Of a stretch of DNA of 64,000 nucleotides, positions 1 to 7,603 are shown in pieces. Below the pieces are notes generated by a model. The model saw only the letters and a program-made list of their open reading frames with translations, did no database searches and was not told where the DNA came from. Origin of the DNA: Fructobacillus cardui (GTDB taxonomy: Bacteria > Bacillota > Bacilli > Lactobacillales > Lactobacillaceae); the NCBI RefSeq assembly GCF_023218935.1, contig NZ_JAJIAL010000002.1. One strand, 5' to 3'. A program made the translations under genes and the position numbers. The first letter of the stretch is position 1; each line of letters opens with the position of its first letter.

Positions 1-1142
1 ACAATCAAACGGGCAACTTCAGCACTATCGTTTTCATCGAAACCACGAGTCGTGATGGCTGGTGTTCCGATACGAATTCCAGAAGTAATAAATGGACTGC
101 GTTGTTCGTTTGGCAAAGCTTCCTTGTTTGTCGTGATTGAGACACGATCCAACAATTCTTGTGTTTCCTTACCTGTCAAATCAGTCTTCGTCAAATCCAA
201 GTTAAAGAGATGGTTATCAGTACCACCAGCGACAACACGGATGTCATCAGTCTTTTCAAAGACTGCTACCATTGCTTGTGAATTCTTAATGATTTGCTTA
301 GCATAGTCCTTAAATTCTGGACGCAATGCTTCACCGAAAGCAACGGCCTTCGCAGCAATCACGTGTTCCAAAGGTCCACCCTGTGAACCAGGGAAGATAG
401 CTGAATTAATTTGCTTAGCGTACTTTTCTTGTGACAAGATAACCCCACCACGTGGGCCACGCAAAGTCTTGTGGGTTGTTGATGTCACGACATCAGCAAT
501 GCCAACTGGATTTTGGTGCAAACCAGCTGCAACCAAACCAGCAATGTGAGCCATATCAACCATCAAGTAGGCCCCAACTTCATCGGCGATTTCACGGAAC
601 TTCTTAAAGTCGATTGTTCGTGAATAAGCAGATGCACCAGCCACAATCATCTGTGGCTTGACTTCCTTGGCTTGTGCCATGATGGCATCATAGTCCAAAG
701 TTTCAGTCTCTGGATCCAAACCGTAAGTTTCTGAATGGTAAACCTTACCAGAAAAACTTACCTTGGCTCCGTGAGTCAAGTGACCACCAGCATCCAAATC
801 CATACCCAAAATTGTATCGCCTGGCTTCAAAAAGGCCATGTAGGTTGCTGCGTTTGCCTGTGAACCAGAATGTGGTTGCACATTGGCATACTCTGCACCA
901 AACAATTCCTTCAAACGATCAATCGCAGCTTGTTCAACGATATCAACGTATTCCGTTCCACCATAGTAACGCTTGTAGGGATATCCTTCTGCGTACTTGT
1001 TCGTCAATACCGAACCTTGGGCGGCACGAACGGCTTTTGAAGCAAAGTTTTCAGAAGCAATCAATTCGATTGTCCGGTTTTGCCGGGCACCTTCTTGTTG
1101 AATGGCTGAAAAAATCAATGGGTCTTGGTCAGTAAAATTCAT
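1..1142 (-). CDS. glyA: Serine hydroxymethyltransferase, C-terminus beyond the left edge
   Basis: PLP enzyme that interconverts serine and glycine with tetrahydrofolate, the main source of one-carbon units in the cytoplasm. About 380 N-terminal codons are present and the reading frame stays open to base 1, so the gene is cut by the window, not truncated. The N-terminus has the family signature LIASENFAS followed by a glycine- and tyrosine-rich GYPYKRYYGG stretch, and the PLP-lysine motif TTHKTLRGPRGG lies near residue 225. The ATG at 1140-1142 is preceded by AGGAGAG. It stands alone behind ansA and has its own putative promoter. The recognition is secure. Confidence 0.96.
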   Translation of the reverse strand, partial: MNFTDQDPLIFSAIQQEGARQNRTIELIASENFASKAVRAAQGSVLTNKYAEGYPYKRYYGGTEYVDIVEQAAIDRLKELFGAEYANVQPHSGSQANAATYMAFLKPGDTILGMDLDAGGHLTHGAKVSFSGKVYHSETYGLDPETETLDYDAIMAQAKEVKPQMIVAGASAYSRTIDFKKFREIADEVGAYLMVDMAHIAGLVAAGLHQNPVGIADVVTSTTHKTLRGPRGGVILSQEKYAKQINSAIFPGSQGGPLEHVIAAKAVAFGEALRPEFKDYAKQIIKNSQAMVAVFEKTDDIRVVAGGTDNHLFNLDLTKTDLTGKETQELLDRVSITTNKEALPNEQRSPFITSGIRIGTPAITTRGFDENDSAEVARLI

Positions 1143-1186
1143 GATTTAAGCTCTCCTGGGCATCTTCTTTCACTAAATCAAACAAC

Positions 1187-1230
1187 ATCAGCTAGCCAGT
1201 CAGCTGATTGACTAGTGTAAAGTCATTATA
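1187..1230 (-). promoter_or_regulatory. glyA leader: extended -10 and inverted repeat
   Basis: On the minus strand TGTTATAAT (TATAAT at 1225-1230 with an upstream TG) is a good extended -10; no convincing -35 is seen. Between it and glyA lies a perfect 7-bp inverted repeat, ATCAGCT-8 nt-AGCTGAT (1187-1208), which could be an operator or a leader hairpin. No known purine or glycine riboswitch pattern was recognised here. Confidence 0.4.
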
Positions 1231-1272
1231 ACAAATATTTATTGCGATAGTCTAGCATAAGTACGACTTTTA

Positions 1273-2235
1273 TTAAAATTCGTGCAAGTAATTATTTAAA
1301 TTGTTCGTGTTTAGCTGATTTTCTAGACCAATTAAGAGCTTTAGTCGGGCCTTTTGCCCATTAACGGCCGATGCGAAGATAGCTCCGGCCTTTTCGAGCT
1401 GCACGCCGCCACCAAGGTAATCATAAACCGGCTCCGCAATGCCCTTAAAGGACCGCGAAACAATCACAACAGGAATGCCAGCATCCAAGAGTTTTAAAAC
1501 CCCGAGGGCAGCATCCTCGCCCAAGTTTCCTGCTCCAAGTGCTTCAATCACGATGCCATCAATGCCTGAGTCAGCTAAAAGACTCAGAATGTGGCCATCC
1601 ATCCCGGCATAGGCTTTCATAACCGGAATTCTTTTATCAACGGCTTTAATTGGATAAGTTTGCTTATATGGTAGGTCGTAAAAGAAGAGAATTTTACGTT
1701 TATTAACCATACCCATCGCCCCAGAAATCGGTGAGGCAAAGGTGGCAACGTTCGTTGCATGTGTTTTCGTCACAAACCGGGCAGCATGAATTTCATCATT
1801 TAAAACAACCATGACACCCCGATTTTTTGACTGCTCATCGATGGCCACGCGCAAGGCCGATTGGAAATTATATAAACCATCGGAGCCTAATTCGTTGGAG
1901 GACCGCATAGCACCGGTCATGACAATTGGAATTTCAAAGGAAAGTGTTCCATCCAAGAAGAATGAGGTCTCTTCCAACGTATCCGTCCCGTGCGTGATGA
2001 CTACCCCGTCAAAATCTTGTTCCGCATCCTTGAGACGGTTATAGAGGACCAACATATGGGTTGGGGTAATATGTTCGGACGGCAAATTAAAAATGTTTTC
2101 AATCGTCAATTCCACTTCGGGTAAATCGAGGTGGGCATCATTTAATGGGTTTTGTGCACCCTGTTCAACATCACCATCAACATCCTCGTGCATGGCAATC
2201 GTCCCACCAGTATGTAAAACTAAAATTCTTTTCAT
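1273..2235 (-). CDS. ansA: L-asparaginase, type I cytoplasmic
   Basis: Hydrolyses L-asparagine to aspartate and ammonia. At 320 aa the length is typical of bacterial type I asparaginases, and there is no signal peptide, so it should be cytosolic. Both threonine active-site motifs are visible: TGGTIA at residues 9-14 and HGTDT at 82-86, followed by the usual GAMR motif near residue 107. The start codon overlaps the recO stop as ATGA (4 nt), so the two genes are very probably translationally coupled. The aspartate made could feed the lysC/asd pathway at the other end of the window, though nothing in the sequence ties them together. Confidence 0.93.
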   Translation of the reverse strand: MKRILVLHTGGTIAMHEDVDGDVEQGAQNPLNDAHLDLPEVELTIENIFNLPSEHITPTHMLVLYNRLKDAEQDFDGVVITHGTDTLEETSFFLDGTLSFEIPIVMTGAMRSSNELGSDGLYNFQSALRVAIDEQSKNRGVMVVLNDEIHAARFVTKTHATNVATFASPISGAMGMVNKRKILFFYDLPYKQTYPIKAVDKRIPVMKAYAGMDGHILSLLADSGIDGIVIEALGAGNLGEDAALGVLKLLDAGIPVVIVSRSFKGIAEPVYDYLGGGVQLEKAGAIFASAVNGQKARLKLLIGLENQLNTNNLNNYLHEF

Positions 2236-3017
2236 GGCTTTCCCTTTCGCGCCTTAATGGTCAGCTGCCCTTCAAAAGCAGCCATTTTTTGAATGAAGAC
2301 CTTTTCCTTTGGCTTCAACCCGACTTCTCGGTCATAAAGATAATCAATCACCCGTTGAATGCCGCGCTTGGTCATTAAAGATAAGGTTACCTTAGCAATC
2401 TTATTCATGTCAATTGCTGAAAATTGCCGTAAATAATAGACGACTTTCTGGTCCAAGTTTAACCGTTGATCATCAAGGTCAAAATGTGACCGTTCAATGA
2501 TACCGTTATATTTTTCAGAATAGTCAAAGACTCCCGTTACAGCACCGGAAATCGGATCAGCCTGCCAGTTTGGTGCCACACCAAAAGCGGGCAACAGCTG
2601 TAATTCAAAAATATTAGTAATAACTTGAGGGTCCACCTGTTCATTGAGTTTTTCAAACCCCACCAACGTTTTCTCATACCATTCCGGTTCTGATTTTCCC
2701 TCTTCCAAGGCTAAATCCAAGAGCTTTACAATTAGCGCTGCATAGACACTCACATTGATGTCCCCAACCACATTTTTATAAGGATGACTGTCTTGCACAT
2801 CATTAATAAAGCCCAAACCGGTATTATTTTTTGGATAAGCGCCATCGAAAATCGCCCAGGAATAGGCCTGACAGGCAAAACCAACTTTTGACTTTGCCTT
2901 CTTGGCCCCACGAGCCATCAAAGTCATTATTCCCTGTTCCTTCGTAAAAACTCGAACCAGCAGATCATTATCTCGGTAAGGCCGTGTATACAAGACGAGA
3001 CCTTCAATCAATGCCAT
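2232..3017 (-). CDS. recO: DNA repair protein RecO
   Basis: RecO helps RecR load RecA on gapped DNA in the RecF pathway. The N-terminal OB-fold region (GLVLYTRPYRDNDLLVRVFT) and the downstream helical domain fit the family, and 261 aa is the usual size. I start it at the ATG of 3015-3017 because AAAGGAGG lies 6 nt upstream; a start six codons earlier would run through that Shine-Dalgarno. It follows era with a terminator-like hairpin between them whose U-tract ends just before this ribosome site, so some recO expression must come from read-through or a weak local promoter. It overlaps ansA by 4 nt. No zinc-binding cysteine cluster is obvious. Confidence 0.93.
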   Translation of the reverse strand: MALIEGLVLYTRPYRDNDLLVRVFTKEQGIMTLMARGAKKAKSKVGFACQAYSWAIFDGAYPKNNTGLGFINDVQDSHPYKNVVGDINVSVYAALIVKLLDLALEEGKSEPEWYEKTLVGFEKLNEQVDPQVITNIFELQLLPAFGVAPNWQADPISGAVTGVFDYSEKYNGIIERSHFDLDDQRLNLDQKVVYYLRQFSAIDMNKIAKVTLSLMTKRGIQRVIDYLYDREVGLKPKEKVFIQKMAAFEGQLTIKARKGKP

Positions 3018-3035
3018 CACGGTCCTCCTTTCCAT

Positions 3036-3064
3036 AAAAAAACAACCATCAAGCTGATGGTTGT
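3036..3064 (-). terminator. Intrinsic terminator/attenuator after era
   Basis: ACAACCATCA-GCT-TGATGGTTGT on the minus strand is a perfect 10-bp stem with a 3-nt loop, followed at once by seven T. It lies between era and recO; the T-run ends only a few bases before the recO Shine-Dalgarno. Confidence 0.85.
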
Positions 3065-3094
3065 CTGCTCAGCTATTGTGGCTGGTAAAACGGT

Positions 3095-4006
3095 TTAGAA
3101 ATCATCCTTACGGTAGCCAAAGCTTTGCAAAGCCTGTGGTCGATCACGCCAACGTTCCTCGACCTTAACCCAGGTTTCCAAAAAGACCTTAGAACCAAGC
3201 AGGCGCTCAATATCTTTCCGTGCTCGTGTACCAATTTCTTTAATCATTCGGCCTTGCTTACCAATCACGATGTTCTTTTGACTGGCACGCTCGACGATAA
3301 TTGAAGCCTGGATGCTAACCAAACCATCATCATCAGAGGAAATTTTATCAATCACGACCGCCACGGAATGTGGGACTTCTTGCTTAGTTAATTGCAAAAC
3401 TTTTTCACGAATTAATTCGGAGATAACGAAGCGTTCCGGGTGATCCGTCAACTGATCTGAATCGAAGTATTGTGGTCCTTCATCCAAATCACCGATGACC
3501 GTTTCCAACAACTCGGGAACATTATCCCCTTCTGTTGCCGAAATCGGGAAAATTTCCTTCCAGGCCGGTACATCCTCTTGATACGACTGGATGACCTCGA
3601 ACAGTTCTTCCTTAGGCAACAAATCGACCTTATTGACCAGCAAATAAATCGGTGTCTTCGTTACTTCCTTCAAACGGTCGATGATATAGTTATCACCCCC
3701 GCCCCGCTTTTGGCTTGCATCAACAACGAACCAAATAGCATCTGCCTCGTGCAAGGCTGAGAAAGCTGATTTAACCATATAGTCACCCAAAGAATTTTGG
3801 GGCTTATGAACACCCGGTGTATCGATAAAGACCACCTGGGCCTCATTAGTTGTATAAATACCTTGGATCTTATTTCGGGTAGTCTGCGCCTTATTCGACA
3901 TGATGGCAATTTTTTCACCAACAATGCGATTCAATAAAGTCGACTTTCCAACGTTTGGTCGACCAATAATGGCAACGAAACCTGATTTAAATCCTGGATT
4001 TGTCAT
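3095..4006 (-). CDS. era: GTPase Era
   Basis: Essential GTPase that binds the 3' end of 16S rRNA and assists 30S assembly. G1 GRPNVGKS is at residues 15-22, G3 DTPG at 62-65, G4 NKVD at 125-128, and the C-terminal KH domain shows GKQGRMIKEIG at 249-259. At 303 aa it is full length. It sits 8 nt after dgkA in the phoH-ybeY-dgkA-era cluster that is conserved in Firmicutes, and is followed by a strong hairpin terminator. Nothing is unusual. Confidence 0.98.
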   Translation of the reverse strand: MTNPGFKSGFVAIIGRPNVGKSTLLNRIVGEKIAIMSNKAQTTRNKIQGIYTTNEAQVVFIDTPGVHKPQNSLGDYMVKSAFSALHEADAIWFVVDASQKRGGGDNYIIDRLKEVTKTPIYLLVNKVDLLPKEELFEVIQSYQEDVPAWKEIFPISATEGDNVPELLETVIGDLDEGPQYFDSDQLTDHPERFVISELIREKVLQLTKQEVPHSVAVVIDKISSDDDGLVSIQASIIVERASQKNIVIGKQGRMIKEIGTRARKDIERLLGSKVFLETWVKVEERWRDRPQALQSFGYRKDDF

Positions 4007-4014
4007 AAAATAAG

Positions 4015-4536
4015 TTATCCTTTCAAACGGTGGACGAAACGAGAGAAGTTCGTTTCAATCCCAAAGTAATGCCAGATGTGTGGCTGGAAAATCAGAGCTA
4101 AGATAATCAACTCAGCACCAACAGCGACTAAAACCATTCCGGCCGAAACATCCTTCACCAAACCGGCTAATGGATGGTACTTGCGTTCAACCACAAGGTC
4201 TACGACAGCTTCCACCACCGTATTTAAGAACTCGCCATAAACAGCCAAAAAGACCGCAATCACGACCCACAGCCATTCAGACCGGTTAAGACCTAAGTAA
4301 AGGCCAAGCACCAGAATAAAGAATGCGAAGCTTAAATGGAAACGCATATTCCGCTCGCGAATCACCACCAAGAAAATCCCTTTCAATGCATGGTACATTG
4401 AAATCAAAAAATTCTTGTTCCGCCTTGATGGCGCCTTGGGATTGGTTTGTTCAGCCAACTCTTCCACAGCAGACTTAGGGTGAAAATCAGTCTCTTCAAT
4501 CTGACCGTGGTTGTTATCGCGTAAGTCCGTAGTCAT
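4015..4536 (-). CDS. dgkA: Undecaprenol/diacylglycerol kinase family protein
   Basis: Small integral membrane lipid kinase; in Firmicutes this family mainly phosphorylates undecaprenol and so recycles the cell-wall lipid carrier. Three hydrophobic segments follow residue ~60, and the conserved membrane-face motif EFLNTVVEAVVDLV with a later KDVSAGMVL is present. At 173 aa it is longer than the usual ~130 aa because of a polar N-terminal extension of about 40 residues rich in acidic and charged residues. The start is supported by AGAGGAAG 7-8 nt upstream, even though it overlaps the end of ybeY by 23 nt, which suggests coupling. Part of the phoH-ybeY-dgkA-era operon. Confidence 0.9.
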   Translation of the reverse strand: MTTDLRDNNHGQIEETDFHPKSAVEELAEQTNPKAPSRRNKNFLISMYHALKGIFLVVIRERNMRFHLSFAFFILVLGLYLGLNRSEWLWVVIAVFLAVYGEFLNTVVEAVVDLVVERKYHPLAGLVKDVSAGMVLVAVGAELIILALIFQPHIWHYFGIETNFSRFVHRLKG

Positions 4537-4996
4537 CTAAAATCTTCCTCTGCAAGTCAAACATCTCTTTTTCTTCGGCATCACCAAGCATGTGATCATA
4601 ACCGTTTAAGTGCAAGAAACCATGAACCACTAGAAAGCCAAGTTCACGTTCAAAGGAGTGCCCAAGGTATTCCGCCTGGCTCTCGATAATATCAACGGAG
4701 ACCAAAATATCCCCAATATTTTTAGCAATATCTTCAGCCATGTCTTCATCAAGAAGAACAGGGCTATCATCACCATCCTCTTCAATGGCAAAAGAAATGA
4801 CATCCGTTGGCTTGTCTTTACCGCGATAATCGCGATTATAAGCCTGAATGGCATCATTATTCATAAAGGTTACTGACATCTCAGTGTTGTCTGGCAATTC
4901 TAGATAGGCACCAGCATAATTTAAAACAGATTGGACGAGGTCTTGGTGAAACTGTGTCACACCGTCTTTCGTCTGATCAATTAATGCTAAATCCAT
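4514..4996 (-). CDS. ybeY: Endoribonuclease YbeY (rRNA maturation factor)
   Basis: Metal-dependent single-strand endoribonuclease needed for 16S rRNA 3'-end maturation and 70S quality control. The zinc motif H-x3-H-x5-H is seen as H125, H129 and H135 in HGFLHLNGYDH. At 160 aa the length is normal. It overlaps the upstream phoH stop by one base (TAATG) and the downstream dgkA start by 23 nt, so it lies in the middle of a tightly packed operon. Confidence 0.96.
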   Translation of the reverse strand: MDLALIDQTKDGVTQFHQDLVQSVLNYAGAYLELPDNTEMSVTFMNNDAIQAYNRDYRGKDKPTDVISFAIEEDGDDSPVLLDEDMAEDIAKNIGDILVSVDIIESQAEYLGHSFERELGFLVVHGFLHLNGYDHMLGDAEEKEMFDLQRKILDDYGLTR

Positions 4997-5997
4997 TAGT
5001 TATTGGCTTCTTTCTGTGCGTTTTTTAATTCAGCTAGTCGAGCATCCGCATCTTCATAGGCGGAAACAATCAGACCAACGACTGGGTGGCGAACGACATC
5101 ACCACTCTCAAAGTTAATAAAGGCAATGCGGTTGACATCGCGGAGAATCCGGCGAGCAGCCACCAGCCCAGACCGAACACCATGTGGTAAGTCAATCTGG
5201 GATGGGTCCCCGTTGACGACCATCTTAGAGCCAAAGCCCAAACGCGTCAAAATCATCTTCATTTGAGCGTTTGTCGTATTCTGAGCCTCATCGACAATGA
5301 TAAAGGCATCATCAAGGGTTCGACCACGCATATAGGCGAGTGGTGCAATTTCTAGGACACCCCGTTCAATAAGACGAGCAACATGGTCTGCTCCGACTAA
5401 AGAATTCATGGCATCGTAAATGGGCCGCATATAGGGGTCAACCTTTTCCTTTAAATCACCCGGTAAGAACCCAAGTGATTCGCCAGCCTCGACTGCAGGG
5501 CGAGTAATCACAATCCGCTCGACGTCACCCTTCTTTAAGGCTGAGATGGCCATGGCGACGGCTAAGAAAGTTTTTCCAGTTCCAGCGGGGCCGATTCCAA
5601 AGGTTAGATCATTCTTACGAATCGCCTGGACATATTGACGCTGACCATAATTTTTAACACGGACTGCCCGGCCCTTATTATCGCGGATAATACTTTCACT
5701 ATACAAATCTGAAAAGTAATCCAATGTTCCGCGCTTCGCCATTGTCATCGCAGAGATAACGTCAGCAGGACCGACGGAAATTTGTTTCTTAATCAATTGT
5801 GTCAGTGCTTCCAAAACGGCGAGCGCCAAAGAAGCTTGGTTCGAATCGCCTTGGACAGCTACCTGATTGCCACGAACGAGCATTTTAACGGCCAGGCCCT
5901 CTTCCATTAAAACCAGAAGTTGATCCTTTGGACCCGTTAATTTGGTCTGCTGTTCAATGTTCTCAAAAGTGAATAGTTTCTCTGTTTGCGTTGTCAA
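4996..5997 (-). CDS. phoH: PhoH-like ATPase (PhoH/YbeZ)
   Basis: Predicted RNA-associated ATPase that commonly lies next to ybeY. An N-terminal KH-like region is followed by the P-loop GPAGTGKT at residues 136-143 and a Walker B IIVDEAQN near residue 233. At 333 aa it is full length. The most likely start is a TTG at 5995-5997 with GAGGTG upstream; no ATG with a ribosome site is available. First gene of the phoH-ybeY-dgkA-era operon, with pyk and its terminator upstream. Confidence 0.95.
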   Translation of the reverse strand: MTTQTEKLFTFENIEQQTKLTGPKDQLLVLMEEGLAVKMLVRGNQVAVQGDSNQASLALAVLEALTQLIKKQISVGPADVISAMTMAKRGTLDYFSDLYSESIIRDNKGRAVRVKNYGQRQYVQAIRKNDLTFGIGPAGTGKTFLAVAMAISALKKGDVERIVITRPAVEAGESLGFLPGDLKEKVDPYMRPIYDAMNSLVGADHVARLIERGVLEIAPLAYMRGRTLDDAFIIVDEAQNTTNAQMKMILTRLGFGSKMVVNGDPSQIDLPHGVRSGLVAARRILRDVNRIAFINFESGDVVRHPVVGLIVSAYEDADARLAELKNAQKEANN

Positions 5998-6050
5998 AAA
6001 TCCCGCACCTCATTTAGTTAAACTTACCTTATTTTAACACAACTTAGAAC

Positions 6051-6075
6051 AAAAAAAGCCCGACAAAATCGGACT
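6051..6075 (-). terminator. pyk intrinsic terminator
   Basis: AGTCCGA-TTTTG-TCGGGCT stem (one G-T pair) followed by seven T on the minus strand, 15 nt after the pyk stop. Confidence 0.85.
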
Positions 6076-6089
6076 TTTCAAGTAAATCA

Positions 6090-7508
6090 TTAGATTGTTT
6101 CAACAGAAACGTTGTTATCTGACTTTGCCATGTCGATTGGGGTAACAGTCACAACAACAATCTTGTCACCAGCAGCTGCCAAACCTTGAGCTTGAGCAAC
6201 TTCCTTGGCCTTGGCAACCAAGTCATCAACAGACTTTGGTGTGTCAGCCAAGATAGGCAAGATTCCGTTGTTCAAAGTCAATCCGCGTTGTACGCGTTCG
6301 GACTTTGTCAAAGCGATTGTCATTGCAGTAGGACGATGCTTTGAAACCATACGTGCGGCGTAACCAGTTTCAGTCAAGACAACAACAGCCTTAGCTTCAA
6401 CTGAGTCTGACAAGCGAGCAGCTGCTGAAGCAACTGATTCAACATCATCATCACCGTAGAAAGTGTCAGCATGACGGCTGTACAATGACAAAGCTGATTC
6501 AGCCTTTTCATCAAGAGCGGCCATCATAGCAACAGCTTCAACTGGGTAGTCACCGTTAGCTGATTCACCAGAAAGCATTGTTGCATCAGTACCATCAAAG
6601 ACAGCGTTGGCAACATCAGAGGCTTCGGCACGTGTAGGACGTGGGTTTTCTTCCATTGAGTCAAGCATTTGAGTAGCAGTGATAACTGGTAATCCCAAAA
6701 CGTTCATCTTGTCGATCATTTCCTTTTGGATCAAAGGCACGTTTTCGGCAGGAATTTCAACACCCATGTCGCCACGTGGAACCATCAAGCCATCAGAAAC
6801 TTCCAAGATAGCATCCAAGTTGTCGATACCTTCTTGTGATTCAATCTTAGGGATGATTTGAACGTGTTCCATGTTCTTTTCCTTCAACAAGGCACGGATA
6901 TCCAAAACATCTTCAGGCTTACGAACGAATGAAGCAGCGATATAGTTGATTTCGTGGTCCAAACCGAAACGAATGTCATCAGCATCCTTTTCAGTGATAC
7001 CAGGTAAGTTAATTGAAACACCAGGGGCGTTAACACCCTTACGCGATCCCAACAAACCGTTGTTTTCAGCCTTAACAACCAATTCCTTGTTTGCTTCGTC
7101 CTTTTCAGTGACAGTAGTAGCCAACAAACCATCATCAAAGAGCACTTGTCCGCCAACCTTAACGTCGTCAAACAATCCAGGATAAGTAACCGCAATCTTT
7201 TCCTTTGTTCCTTCGATGCTGTCGTCCATTGAGATACGGAATACATCGCCAGTTGAGAATTGAATCTTACCGTCAGCTTGCTTAGTAGTACGGATTTCCG
7301 CACCCTTTGTATCAAGCAAACGACCAACAGTCTTACCAGTAATCTTTTCGGCTTCTGCAACTGCTTGCATACGGCCCAAATGTTCTTCGTGATCACCGTG
7401 TGAGAAGTTAAAACGGAATACGTTAGCACCTGCTTCAATTAACTTCACAATTGTGTCTACATCAGTTGATGATGGACCAAGTGTTGAGACGATCTTCGTC
7501 TTTTTCAT
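6090..7508 (-). CDS. pyk: Pyruvate kinase
   Basis: Catalyses phosphoenolpyruvate + ADP to pyruvate + ATP, the last step of the phosphoketolase-type glycolysis expected here. The N-terminus MKKTKIVSTLGPSS, the FNFSHGD motif and the active-site PKIESQEG are visible. The 473 aa length is the short form without the extra C-terminal PEP-utiliser domain found in many lactobacilli and bacilli. I place the start at 7508, where AAAGGAG lies 8 nt upstream; the frame is open for 23 more codons upstream without support. It lies directly downstream of dnaE with no pfkA between. It has its own promoter and terminator, so is probably monocistronic. Confidence 0.97.
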   Translation of the reverse strand: MKKTKIVSTLGPSSTDVDTIVKLIEAGANVFRFNFSHGDHEEHLGRMQAVAEAEKITGKTVGRLLDTKGAEIRTTKQADGKIQFSTGDVFRISMDDSIEGTKEKIAVTYPGLFDDVKVGGQVLFDDGLLATTVTEKDEANKELVVKAENNGLLGSRKGVNAPGVSINLPGITEKDADDIRFGLDHEINYIAASFVRKPEDVLDIRALLKEKNMEHVQIIPKIESQEGIDNLDAILEVSDGLMVPRGDMGVEIPAENVPLIQKEMIDKMNVLGLPVITATQMLDSMEENPRPTRAEASDVANAVFDGTDATMLSGESANGDYPVEAVAMMAALDEKAESALSLYSRHADTFYGDDDVESVASAAARLSDSVEAKAVVVLTETGYAARMVSKHRPTAMTIALTKSERVQRGLTLNNGILPILADTPKSVDDLVAKAKEVAQAQGLAAAGDKIVVVTVTPIDMAKSDNNVSVETI

Positions 7509-7565
7509 GGGTAAATAGCTCCTTTGATATCTTGGTGAGTTGCCTACAAACAACTTCCTTTTCAT

Positions 7566-7595
7566 ATTGTAATACACTCTATAACCAATTCACAA
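7566..7595 (-). promoter_or_regulatory. pyk promoter
   Basis: TTGTGA-18 nt-TACAAT on the minus strand, giving a leader of about 50 nt before the pyk ATG. The assignment rests on the hexamers only. Confidence 0.55.
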
Positions 7596-7603
7596 GACAC
7601 AAT

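Noticed and set aside
1187..1208. Riboswitch in the glyA leader
   Set aside because: Only a simple 7-bp inverted repeat is seen; no terminator or conserved aptamer core could be recognised.
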